Below are positions 1 to 9,343 of a stretch of DNA of 64,000 nt, one piece after another; positions within the stretch are counted from its first letter, which is position 1, and every line of letters begins with the position of its first letter. A program made the position numbers and the translations under genes. This DNA comes from Linum tenue. Lineage: Eukaryota; Streptophyta; Magnoliopsida; Malpighiales; Linaceae. The stretch covers positions 31,141,811 through 31,205,810 of the forward strand of contig CAMGYJ010000003.1 of NCBI GenBank assembly GCA_946122785.1, read 5' to 3'. Under the pieces are notes generated by a model. It searched no databases. It saw only the letters and a program-made list of their open reading frames with translations, and was not told where the DNA came from.

Positions 1-1017
1 AATTTTTAAATTTGAGGGCTCCAAGTACGTGTCTCCATGCAAATTGTCTGCTCAGTATGCTTTGAATTGATAGTCTCTGTAGTAATGTGCAACCTAGGGA
101 GGTAGTGTAGCACTATGAAGGATGTTGAAGTATAAGATTTTTCCTATCTAGCTCTCTGCTGTGTCAGTTGATTTTGTGAATTAGTGGAGCTAAGACCGTT
201 GAATTCATGTGGTAATGTGGACTCTGTTTGAATTGTGTTATGGACTCGTGTATTGAACAGGGTGCTCATGTGGGAAATGAAAAGCAGTTGGTCCTCCATG
301 TCGAAATCATCAAAAATATTAAACATGGGGTAAGCCCAACGTGTGTGGCACCGTTCATTGCACAAATTCGGGTTTTGGAGGAGATTTTAGTGATCCTTAG
401 TGGGGTACTCCTACAAGGTGAAGCTAAGCTGTCTCTAGTACAAGTAAAACTTCCACCCGTTGAACGGTTTGCCTACTTGAGGATGTGTTTTTAAGGGCAC
501 GGATAGAGCTTCCGACCCCCCTTAATTTCATTGACCCTCCACACGAGTTGAGGGAAAGGAGTTAAAAGAAGTACTCTGGCGAGCGCCAGATGTACAGAAA
601 TTGCTTTTGCTCGACTAATAAGGGTCGACCGTGCAAAAGACTGCAGTTGGAACCCCACCAAATGAAAGAAAAAAATGTAAATGAAAGTGAAAGTGAAAAA
701 GGGGTTCCAACGGTGAAATGAAGTGAAAGAGTACCCCGGTACAACGAGTCCTTGGTTGTGAGTGTTGTGAGTCCCTTTGTCCATGAACTGACTGTCTTAC
801 TTCTACTTCTTCTCATGATCCTGGCTTGAGTCTAGTACTCGCATTGAGAGAAATAGGGAACATCTTGGAAGACCAGTTGACCTCGTAAGCTACTATATGA
901 TCTAGAAAATCCTCTACCGACGATCGGGGTTGTTTGTTGCTATAGAGGTCTGGAGAGCTGCATTGGTTTGAGTTAGGTTTGCTTGGGGACAAGCAAACGG
1001 TTAAGTGTGGGGGAATT
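1..1017 (+). mobile_element. 3' internal region of an upstream Athila copy
   Basis: This stretch lies just upstream of an LTR and corresponds to 9323-10791, the 3' internal region of the complete copy. Both contain the block TTTGAGGGCTCCAAGTAC near their start and both end in TTGCTTGGGGACAAGCAAAC followed by a polypurine tract and TGATA. The middle parts have diverged and differ in length by about 450 bp. I infer that the LTR at 1018-3385 is shared by two tandem Athila copies and that the window starts inside the left one. No coding frame is supported here. A perfect 11-bp stem (646-656 with 701-711) encloses an A-rich loop. Confidence 0.75.
1003..1017 (+). promoter_or_regulatory. Polypurine tract next to the left LTR
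   Basis: The purine-rich run AAGTGTGGGGGAATT lies directly before TGATAACATCG, the first bases of the LTR. The same tract precedes the right LTR. This is the expected position of the plus-strand primer of reverse transcription. Confidence 0.8.
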
Positions 1018-3385
1018 TGATAACATCGTATTTGAACATGTTTGCACCCTCGTTTCTTGATCATTTTGGCTTGAGTTTTTGCTTTCTTGGACTATTTTAC
1101 GCTAGGTTGTGTTCCTTTGTCACATTTCAGGCCCTAGCACATAAAGTGAAGCATAGGCGCAAGTTTCAAGTCAATCAGAGATCAAATGGCGATTAGGGAG
1201 AAGAAACTCGGTCATGACCTGAAGAATAATGGATTTCTACCTCACTTTATGGACAAATAATCAGGCAAGCTTGTTATGAAAAGAAAGAGGATGAGACTAC
1301 GAGCGTCTAGGTTCAAACGGCGACTGATTTGGAGTCCGAACGAGGGAAAAACGAAGCTTTGAACAGGAGAGGAGGAAGAATTACGGGCAGGAGAATTACG
1401 ACCGTAATTTGGCCTCCCATGCCCGTAATTTCACTGCCGAGAGGAGCTTTGGGTGCGCTGAAACATAACCAAAACGCGTGTTTTGGGCAAAATACGGGCA
1501 TGGAAGAATTACGACCGTAATTCAGCCCGTAATTCGCCCAGAATCGGGTTTTTGAGGCAGATTCGAGCCAAAGGAAAGGGAGAGCTGGGTTTTGGTTCCC
1601 AAACACCCAAGGGACGAACCCTAGAGAGAGAGAGCGACTTGGGAACATTCTTGGAGCTATTTTGGAGGATTTCTTCACCATTGGAGCTCAGGAATCAAGA
1701 TTGGAGATGGAGATTGAAGATCTAGATCAGATTTCTGCAGTCTCTCTCTTCTCTATGGAGTAACTTCCCTTCACTTAGGTTTTGAGGAACCCTAGTTCCA
1801 TGTGTTAGGATCTTTCTTGTATGAAGTTTTGGATGCTATATTGTTTGATTATAATCGATTGAGGCATGATTTATTGATTCAATTGAATCTTGATCAAATC
1901 CTCTTGATTTCTGCTTTAACCTATGATAGATAGAATCTGATTAGGTTAAGAGAGCTTCCTTGATTGATAGTGGTGAATTGGTTGTGCGAGAGTCAATCAA
2001 TTCACTGCTTTGTACTGGAATTCATTCCAGTAGTGGAGTTCTGTGTTCATAGCCTCAGCTTTCTATCCCGGTGAAGACTAGTCGTCTGCCGGGTAGCTGG
2101 ACTGAGAGGACTTGGTCAGCTTAAGAGATTCCAAGCTAATTTAGGATCTTCCGCAGTTTAATCAACAGTAGATCAACCAAAGGTAATTGCAACTTGGACC
2201 TAATTGAGGAGCTAGGGGGAATCATACCTAAGTGAGTTCCCAACTTGTAATTAGTAGAGTAGTAAGTAGAATAGTTTATAAATCAATCCTTAATCTAGTT
2301 TGCTAGATAATGAACTGAAGTTGAGTAATAGTAACTCTAGAGACCCGTGGATTCGATATTTATTACTTGTGCCACTATACTGCAGTCCCTTTCATTGGTT
2401 ATACTTGGCCATTGTTAGGTGTTGTGTTTTGGGCAAAATACGGGCATGGAAGAATTACGACCGTAATTCAGCCCGTAATTCGCCCAGAATCGGGTTTTTG
2501 AGGCAGATTCGAGCCAAAGGAAAGGGAGAGCTGGGTTTTGGTTCCCAAACACCCAAGGGACGAACCCTAGAGAGAGAGAGCGACTTGGGAACATTCTTGG
2601 AGCTATTTTGGAGGATTTCTTCGCCATTGGAGCTCAGGAATCAAGCTTGGAGATGGAGATTGAAGATCTAGATCAGATTTCTGCAGTCTCTCTCTTCTCT
2701 ATGGAGTAACTTCCCTTCACTTAGGTTTTGAGGAACCCTAGTTCCATGTGTTAGGATCTTTCTTGTATGAAGTTTTGGATGCTATATTGTTTGATTATAA
2801 TCGATTGAGGCATGATTTATTGAGTCAATTGAATCTTGATCAAATCCTCTTGATTTCTGCTTTAACCTATGATAGATAGAATCTGATTAGGTTAAGAGAG
2901 CTTCCTTGATTGATAGTGGTGAATTGGTTGTGCGAGAGTCAATCAATTCACTGCTTTGTACTGGAATTCATTTCAGTAGTGGAGTTCTGTGTTCATAGCC
3001 TCAGCTTTCTATCCCGGTGAAGACTAGTCGTCTGCCGGGTAGCTGGACTGAGAGGGCTTGGTCAGCTTAAGAGATTCCAAGCTAATTTAGGATCTTCCGC
3101 AGTTTAATCAACAGTAGATCAACCAAAGGTAATTGCAACTTGGACCTAATTGAGGAGCTAGGGGGAATCATACCTAAGTGAGTTCCCAACTTGTAATTAG
3201 TAGAGTAGTAAGTAGAATAGTTTATAAATCAATCCTTAATCTAGTTTGCTAGATAATGAACTGAAGCTGAGTAATAGTAACTCTAGAGACCCGTGGATTC
3301 GATATTTATTACTTGTGCCACTATACTGCAGTCCCTTTCATTGGTTATACTTGGCCATTGTTAGGTGTTGTGTTTTAGCGTTTCA
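1018..3385 (+). repeat. Left Athila LTR, enlarged by tandem duplication
   Basis: It starts TGATAACATCG after a polypurine tract and ends GCGTTTCA five to six bases before the primer-binding site. Without the extra 946-bp unit it would be about 1422 bp, close to the 1386 bp of the right LTR. It contains dyad modules at 1379-1430, 1490-1534 and, through the duplication, 2436-2480. No ORF in it is credible. Confidence 0.85.
1478..3376 (+). repeat. 946-bp tandem duplication inside the left LTR
   Basis: The segment beginning at 1478 recurs exactly 946 bp later at 2424 and its boundary recurs at 3370. All three boundaries read GTGTTTT, a 7-bp microhomology joining LTR-internal sequence to the LTR 3' end. 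The two units differ at about six positions by eye, far fewer than left LTR against right LTR, so the duplication is much younger than the LTR divergence. Confidence 0.9.
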
Positions 3386-3391
3386 AGTTTT

Positions 3392-3409
3392 TGGCGCCGT
3401 TGCCGGGGA
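3392..3409 (+). promoter_or_regulatory. Primer-binding site matching tRNA-Asp
   Basis: TGGCGCCGTTGCCGGGGA is complementary to the 3' end of plant tRNA-Asp, including the CCA. It lies six bases after the LTR end, the normal place for minus-strand priming. tRNA-Asp priming is characteristic of Athila elements. Confidence 0.9.
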
Positions 3410-3529
3410 ACCCTCTAGGTTATTGGGGAAACGTGATAATTTGTTACTCTAGCTTTTTCTTTATTGCATTTTTCTTTTCCACCTGTGTGCCTTCACGGGT
3501 TGTTTCTGCTGACTGTGTGCAGGTAGTGC

Positions 3530-6304
3530 ATGACCCGTAGCCAGTCGGGAGATCTACTACCACTTGACCAGGAGCTTGAACGAACCTGCAGGAACTCCAA
3601 GCGGGTTCTAAAGGCGCGACTGGCTGCGGAGAAGGCGCTGTCACAGCTACAGATCGGAGAAGAAGAAGAAGGAGAGATGGGTGATCCGCAGAACGACAAT
3701 GTGATCCCCGGGGAGCAGACCATGGGATCCTACTGGACCGCTAGGGCTGCGGACATGAGGTCCCCCATTCAACACCCTCAGGTCCCAGCCAACAACTTTG
3801 AGGTGAGCACCTCCGTGATCACCATGCTGCGCGGATCAGTAGTGTTCCGTGGTAAGGAGGGAGAGTGCCCTCGATCACATCTTAGGCGATTCCACGAGCT
3901 CATTGATGGAATCAAGATCAATGGGGTACCAGCAGATGCCATCCAGCTGAGGTACTTCCCATTCACTCTGGAGGGGCAAGCCAAGGAGTGGCTAGACACT
4001 CGACCTCCGGGCTCCATCACCACGTTCGCCAACCTGGCGGACAAGTTCCTCACCCGCTACCATCCTCCATCCAAGACAGCTGACTTGCAGAAGCAAATTA
4101 CACATTTTGCTCAGGATGAGGATGAGACCATCAGGGATGCATGGGAGAGGTACAACAGCCTTTTCCTCAGGTGTCCCAATCATGGTTTCAACGATGCGTT
4201 CAAGGTGGGCACCTTCTATCACGCCCTCTTCCCGGAGGACAAGCAGCTGATCGATTCGGTTTGTGGCGGGAACATGCTGACCAAAACCCCGCCACAGCTG
4301 AATCAACTCTTTGAAGAGATGGCGGAGAATGGTTATGATTGGGGCACTGCCAGGAGATCGAGGAGAGCACCAGGCCGGGGTGTGCATGCTGTGGGCACCC
4401 AGTCATCTGATTTGGTGCAGGTAGTATCGAAGCTGGTCTCAGCTATCGATCGTTCCGGGATGATTCCAGGGACCGGACAGCAGCAGGCGATGCTCTGCCA
4501 GTGGTGCGAGAGCACCCATCATATGGTGGAAGACTGCCAGGCGATGAAGGAATCGACTACACCCCAGGAGCAGGTGAACTTCATCAACAATGTCAGGCGC
4601 AATGACCCCTACAGCAACACGTACAATGAGGGGTGGCGCCAGCATCCTAATTTCTCCTGGTCTGGGCCAAATCCCAGACCACCAGCTCCACAGGGACCAC
4701 CGGGCTTCCAGAGGCCACCATATCAGCCCAGACAGGGGCAATTCCAGCAGCAACAACAGTCTCTCTATCAGCCCATGCAGGGGCATGTTGCTCAAACACA
4801 GCCGCGGCCTTATCAGCAGCCAGGTGCAGCCCTTGCTGCCCCCGTGCAGAATGATCAGATGGCTGACCTGCGGGACTTGGTGGGTTCTCTAGCCAGTACC
4901 AGTGCTCAGAAGTTCAACACCTTTGAGCAGTTCATGGAGAAGGCCTCGGGGAAACTTCTGGCTCTTGAAGCTGGTCAGAGGAATACACAGGCTGTTTTGC
5001 AGGATATCCAGACCCAGCTGGGGAGCGTGGCCCAGGCAGTGGCTCAAAGGGCGCCTGGTACTCTACCAGCGCAGACCATCCCTCACCCGCAGACCCCGGA
5101 TGAGCGGTGCAATGCCATCATGACCAGGAGTGGCAAGCTGACTGTCGATCCCCCTGCTCGGGAACCGGAGAGAGAAAGCCCTGTTGCAGCATCTCCAGCG
5201 GTTGAACAAGAAGTAGAGAAGGAGGTTGAGGTGCCTGCACCTAAACCGCAACCAGTAGTGAAGGAGTATGTCCCTAAACTCCCTTTCCCTACTCGGTTGC
5301 ACAGAGACAGGCTGGAGACAGAGTTCGAGAACTTCATGGCCATGCTCAAGAAGCTGAATGTCCAAGTGCCCTTCCTGGAGGCACTATCGCAAATGCCGAA
5401 GTATGCGAAGTTTCTTAAAGAGCTTCTCTCAAAGAAGCAGAAGCTGAGTGAGCTGGCCACTGTGGAGCTCAGCGAGGAGTGCTCGGCTATTCTGCAGAAC
5501 AAGCTTCCGCAGAAGAAAAAGGACCCAGGTAGTTTCACTATCCCGTGCTCTATTGGTAAATTGCATGTAGAGAAGTCCTTGGCGGATTTAGGTGCTAGTA
5601 TCAATGTTATTCCATACAAATTGTTCATGAAACTAGGCCTAGGTGAACCCCGTGCTACTAGGATGACCCTTCAATTAGCTGACAGATCGGTAGTGCATCC
5701 TAGGGGTATAGTGGAAGACCTTCTGGTCAAGGTTGGCAAATTCACATATCCTGTGGATTTTGTTATCCTGGACATCAGTGAGGACACAGAAGTGCCTCTT
5801 ATACTGGGAAGGCCTTTCCTGGCCACCGCCAAGGCTCTCATAGATGTGCATGATGGGACCTTAGTTCTGAGGGATGGCGAGGAGCGAATAACATTTTCTG
5901 TTGCTAACACTATACCTGCTTCGTTACCTCTGCATGCTGTATCTCACCCGGAGCACGAGTCTATCGTGTATCCTTCTGTGCTGCCTATTTTGCAGGACCC
6001 GCCTCCCCCACCTTCGCCGCCACTCCGGACCACTCCGTCACCCAAAGAACAGATCAAGGAGGAGTGGCGGCCGAAACTGCAGGCAGCTAAGCCCGCTCGA
6101 AAGAAAGCCGGAGACCACTATGAGCTGGTCCCGCCCCCGCCTTGGCCATCCGAGTATTCACTCGCTTGCATCCTACCGGATGGCCAAGTCGAGCTGGCAA
6201 ATGCAGGTGGCCACATTCGTCGCGTGCATGGCCACCATTTGAAGCTGTACCTCAAGAGCGATGTGGATCCGCTCTTGAAGGCACCTGATCCTACACTTCC
6301 CTGA
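3530..6304 (+). CDS. Athila Gag-protease polyprotein with integrase-tail fusion
   Basis: An uninterrupted 924-residue frame starts 120 bp after the primer site. A retrotransposon Gag domain spans about residues 100-270 and includes EWLDTRPPGSITTFANLADK. A zinc knuckle C-X2-C-X4-H-X4-C lies at 323-336, followed by a Pro/Gln-rich linker. The aspartic protease has DLGAS at 686-690 and LILGRPFLA further on. In a full element RT, RNase H and integrase would follow. Here the frame runs from a Pro-rich stretch into about 40 residues ending in HGHHLKLYLKS, which resembles the tail of Athila integrase (family knowledge). I infer an in-frame loss of about 1000 or more codons. No stops or frameshifts are visible, so it may still be expressed and could form particles or interfere with them. 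Confidence 0.85.
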   Translation: MTRSQSGDLLPLDQELERTCRNSKRVLKARLAAEKALSQLQIGEEEEGEMGDPQNDNVIPGEQTMGSYWTARAADMRSPIQHPQVPANNFEVSTSVITMLRGSVVFRGKEGECPRSHLRRFHELIDGIKINGVPADAIQLRYFPFTLEGQAKEWLDTRPPGSITTFANLADKFLTRYHPPSKTADLQKQITHFAQDEDETIRDAWERYNSLFLRCPNHGFNDAFKVGTFYHALFPEDKQLIDSVCGGNMLTKTPPQLNQLFEEMAENGYDWGTARRSRRAPGRGVHAVGTQSSDLVQVVSKLVSAIDRSGMIPGTGQQQAMLCQWCESTHHMVEDCQAMKESTTPQEQVNFINNVRRNDPYSNTYNEGWRQHPNFSWSGPNPRPPAPQGPPGFQRPPYQPRQGQFQQQQQSLYQPMQGHVAQTQPRPYQQPGAALAAPVQNDQMADLRDLVGSLASTSAQKFNTFEQFMEKASGKLLALEAGQRNTQAVLQDIQTQLGSVAQAVAQRAPGTLPAQTIPHPQTPDERCNAIMTRSGKLTVDPPAREPERESPVAASPAVEQEVEKEVEVPAPKPQPVVKEYVPKLPFPTRLHRDRLETEFENFMAMLKKLNVQVPFLEALSQMPKYAKFLKELLSKKQKLSELATVELSEECSAILQNKLPQKKKDPGSFTIPCSIGKLHVEKSLADLGASINVIPYKLFMKLGLGEPRATRMTLQLADRSVVHPRGIVEDLLVKVGKFTYPVDFVILDISEDTEVPLILGRPFLATAKALIDVHDGTLVLRDGEERITFSVANTIPASLPLHAVSHPEHESIVYPSVLPILQDPPPPPSPPLRTTPSPKEQIKEEWRPKLQAAKPARKKAGDHYELVPPPPWPSEYSLACILPDGQVELANAGGHIRRVHGHHLKLYLKSDVDPLLKAPDPTLP

Positions 6305-6348
6305 GCATCCATACTGGCGTCCAGCTAAAAGACGGTAAAGAAGCGCTT

Positions 6349-6366
6349 GTGGGGAGGCAACCCCAC
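6349..6366 (+). other. Hairpin after the gag-pro stop codon
   Basis: GTGGGG and CCCCAC flank the loop AGGCAA, giving a perfect 6-bp stem within the AAGCGCTTG context just after the stop codon. From memory, Athila elements commonly carry a GGGAGGCAACCC block downstream of pol. Its presence here supports the view that the sequence after the stop is the original post-integrase region. Confidence 0.6.
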
Positions 6367-7473
6367 CACGGTTTGCATTTCTATCCTTTTTCCTTTTTAA
6401 TTTTTTGTCGTTTTCGAGTCATTGAGTCTGTCTGGAGTCTTTCTGGAATGTTCCTCGTTCCCCGGATGGTCTATTTTGGTCTATGATGGTGTAATTTTTG
6501 AACCGGGGCACGTTTGGGTTTGGATGTTCGAATTTGCAGTTTAAAAACTGGAGAAAAAGGGCTCTCGGCAGTAAAATTACGGGCATGGGGGGACTAATTA
6601 CGACCGTAATTTATCTACCCCCTGCCCGTAATTAACTCAGCACAGGAAAAAGCTGAAAAAGGCCTCGGCATAGAAATTACGGGCAAAGGGGTAAGAATTA
6701 CGGCCGTAATTCTTGCTACCTTGCCCGTAATTCGCCCAGAGAGGGCAATTTGCTCTCGGCCTTAAAATTACGGGCAAGGCCGGGGGAATTACGGCCGTAA
6801 TCCTGCCCGTAATTTCCCCCGCGCCTCGTTTTAAAAGGGTCGGCCGAGATACACCCTCTCTCTCTCCTTCATTTTTTCTGGCCACTTTCTCTCCCCTCTC
6901 ACCAGAAAACTCGAACCACCTCTTCTCCGGTGGTTTTCCGGCCATATCTCGCTCGTCGGAGGTCCAAATCAAAATCCGAGACCACCCCCGTGCTCCTCTC
7001 GTCGGCGCCCACAAGGCTGTACCAGTGGGGTCGAGTTTCGTGGTGTTTGGGTCGCCGGAAAACCGCGACCCTTCGGTGTTCCACCGGCCCGATCTCCCTC
7101 CTCGGACCTCCGATCGAGAAACCGCGACCACCACCGAGTTTCTGGTGCTTGGGGCATCATTCCCCAAAGTTTTGGGTCGGTTTTGCTCCGGTGAAGTCGC
7201 CGGCGACGAAACTCCGGCGAGCCTCCCGGCGAGTTTCCCGGCGATTTTTGTGGTCTCTCGGTCTTCCCTCACCTTCCTCACGATATCCTCTTGTGCCTCC
7301 AGGTGTGCTTCTATACTTTTACTTGTCATTTGTGGAGGATTGATATTGTGGGTTTAGTGAGGAATTTCGGGTATGGGTTTATGCTTGAATTAATTCGGTA
7401 GGCCCCTTGGTTGCTTGCTTTGTTTGCTTATCTTTCGGCTGGCCTACCGAGTAATATGAGTGGTGATTGTTCT

Positions 7474-7522
7474 ACTTGGAGCCTAATCTGCTGTCCGGGT
7501 TTCTAATCCGAGGGCTCCAAGT
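7474..7522 (+). other. Two-helix hairpin, copy 1
   Basis: The outer stem pairs ACTTGGAGCC (7474-7483) with GGCTCCAAGT (7513-7522). The inner stem pairs CGGGTT with AATCCG with one G-U pair. Related copies lie at 7607-7653 and 9296-9343. Confidence 0.7.
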
Positions 7523-7606
7523 GCGTTTGAGTTTCTGTGAATGGTGCCTGATTCTGATTGGTTGTGAATGATGAATGATTTGATTGGTTATGAATGTTTT
7601 TCCTTT

Positions 7607-7653
7607 CTCGGGGCCTAGTCCACTGTCCGAATTTATGATTCGAGGGCCCCGGG
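7607..7653 (+). other. Two-helix hairpin, copy 2 (covaried stem)
   Basis: The outer stem is CTCGGGGCC with GGCCCCGGG (7645-7653) and the inner stem is CGAAT with ATTCG. Relative to copies 1 and 3, two outer pairs changed from T-A or A-T to C-G or G-C with pairing kept. Confidence 0.7.
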
Positions 7654-7731
7654 GGAGGGTGATTGTGACCTCACCATTGACGAATTTCCATGTATGTTGT
7701 TGGCTTTCTGCTGTTTTGTGGCTGCAGGAAA

Positions 7732-8952
7732 ATGAACACGTTCTTGAATCTGCTCGACGCCGACCAGAGGACGACTTTGCGGGACATCCGACGCCGCAAA
7801 GTCGTTCAGCACCACTACCTCGACTGGAGGGTCTTCGAGGAGCTGGGTGCTCACGAGGCAATGGAGGCTGCCATTCGCGCCTTCTCTTGGAGCCGCCTCC
7901 TCTGCCTTGCTGAGCCGACTTACCAGGAGCTCCTCTAGGAATTCTACTCCACCTTCGAGCATTTCCGGACCCATGCGGGAGCGCACGGCAACGCCATCCA
8001 GTTCCGACTCGAAGGGGAGTTCTACTCTCTAAGCTATGACGATTTTGGTCGGGCACTGGGGCTACTTCCACCGTTCCCCTGTCACCTGGCCATCGAGGAG
8101 CCTGACTGTCCCATCTTTCGGGACCAGCAGTTCTTCGAGCGGATCTGCCTCCCGGGGTATGCTGGAGCTGTTTTCACACCGGGCCACACCACGGCCACTC
8201 ATCTGCGACCAGAGTGGCGCATCATCAACCAGCTGCTGGGGAAATCTTACACCCCCAGCGAGGGCTCCACCAGTCATCTTCAGCTCCGCACCCTTCATTG
8301 CCTACACTCCATGAGCCACGAGGAGGACAACCTCCATCTGTCCTCTCTCATCGCCCGGATCGTTGCCAAGCATAAACGGTGTAATCGACGCCTGGCGTGT
8401 GGGCCGGTGGTCACTGCCCTGGCGCGGTACTACAACGTCGATCTCTCCAGGTTTACTCTCATCCAGGAGGCGACGCCATTCTCCAGGGATACCCTCCGGC
8501 GCCAGCTGATACTGGAGCACGAAGGGAACGTGACCTGGATCCGGGGCCTGCCTCGCCCTGTTCCTCGTGCACCAGAGGGTGAGGAGCCACCAGAAGCCAG
8601 TGATGCTGCAGCCCGTCGGACCACCCGCCGGACGAGGTCTCGGCCCACCCCCTCTGCACCGGGCGATTCCACTTCCGGTGCCGGCCCATCTGCTGCGCAG
8701 CCCACCATCTATCTTGCAGAGCAGATGGCAGCCCTTTCCCGCCAGAACGAGCAGATCCTTGCTGGCCAGGAGCACATCAACGCCCGCCTAGACCGTGAGC
8801 GCGATGGTCGCCGCCGCATCATTTCAGCTCAGCATTACATGATGAGCTACTGGAACATGGATCCTGCTGCGGTGAGCTACCCTTGGGAGGCGTCCCCGGG
8901 GCATGAAGACTACTACCCGCCTCCCACTGGCGATGGAGGCGACGAGCTGTGA
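7732..8952 (+). pseudogene. Athila env-position ORF with one amber codon
   Basis: From ATG 7732 (MNTFLNLLDAD) the frame runs to TGA 8950-8952, about 406 codons, broken only by TAG at 7936-7938. Both sides of the TAG are in one frame and read as one protein. Recognisable Athila ORF features are the DWRVFEELGAHEAMEAAIRAF stretch before the stop, a segment with LSYDDFGRALGL after it, and a Gln/Arg-rich C-terminus with a low-complexity Pro/Ser linker. It resembles the plant Athila ORF family found downstream of pol, whose function is unknown. There is no clear signal peptide or membrane anchor, so calling it an envelope protein would be unjustified. The TAG context (TAG-GAA-TTC) lacks the known plant read-through motif, so I treat it as a point nonsense mutation. 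Confidence 0.7.
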
Positions 8953-9295
8953 TCTGATTTTACCAGCCCATCGAGTTGGGGCTTGGCTTTTGTCTATCTT
9001 TCCAGATTTAGACTCCGGATTGTGTTTGCTTTGATTTCTTGTTCCCTTTGTGTGGATTGTTCACTTGGAACTATGGTTTATTTCACCCAATGTGTGTGTT
9101 CTGTTGGTTCTAGCTCTGTGCCCATCGGACTGGTCCTTGTCCAGTCCTCTGCTTTTGACTGGTCCGCCATCCAGTCATCGTTCCTGACCACTATTTCACG
9201 GTAACATCGTTCCCCTTCCCTTCGCTCCATTGAGGACACTGTCGCATTTAAGTGTGGGGGGGTTCTTTGTATTTATTGGAACGTATATATGAGTG

Positions 9296-9343
9296 CTTGG
9301 AGCCTAGTCCGCTGTCCGAATCGTACGATTTGAGGGCTCCAAG
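9296..9343 (+). other. Two-helix hairpin, copy 3
   Basis: The outer stem is CTTGGAGCC (9296-9304) with GGCTCCAAG (9335-9343). The inner stem is CGAATCG with CGATTTG with one G-U pair. It lies about 345 bp past the env-position ORF stop. Confidence 0.7.

Larger units (their letters stand above)
6305..7731 (+). other. Spacer between gag-pro and env-position ORF: dyad modules and hairpins
   Basis: No coding frame is convincing; the long minus-strand frames here are GC-rich shadows. Three nested dyad modules lie at 6575-6633, 6675-6732 and 6766-6814. After a GC-rich stretch come three hairpins at 7395-7450, 7474-7522 and 7607-7653. The spacer ends in a pyrimidine-rich tract and CAG at 7725-7727, a plausible 3' splice acceptor four bases before the downstream ATG. 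The layout suits a structured leader or a promoter for the second ORF, but that function is inference. Confidence 0.6.

Noticed and set aside
6575..6814. Regularly spaced palindromic repeats as a CRISPR-like array
   Set aside because: Only three units with variable spacing, repeated in LTRs of a plant retrotransposon. Nothing prokaryotic is present.
6637..7329. Minus-strand 230-codon frame in the Athila spacer
   Set aside because: It lies over the dyad modules and a GC-rich stretch, shows Arg/Gly-biased composition and no domain, and several overlapping frames are open there for the same compositional reason.
7936..7938. Programmed read-through of the TAG in the env-position ORF
   Set aside because: The following bases GAATTC do not match the CARYYA context known for plant read-through. 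A plain nonsense mutation is simpler.
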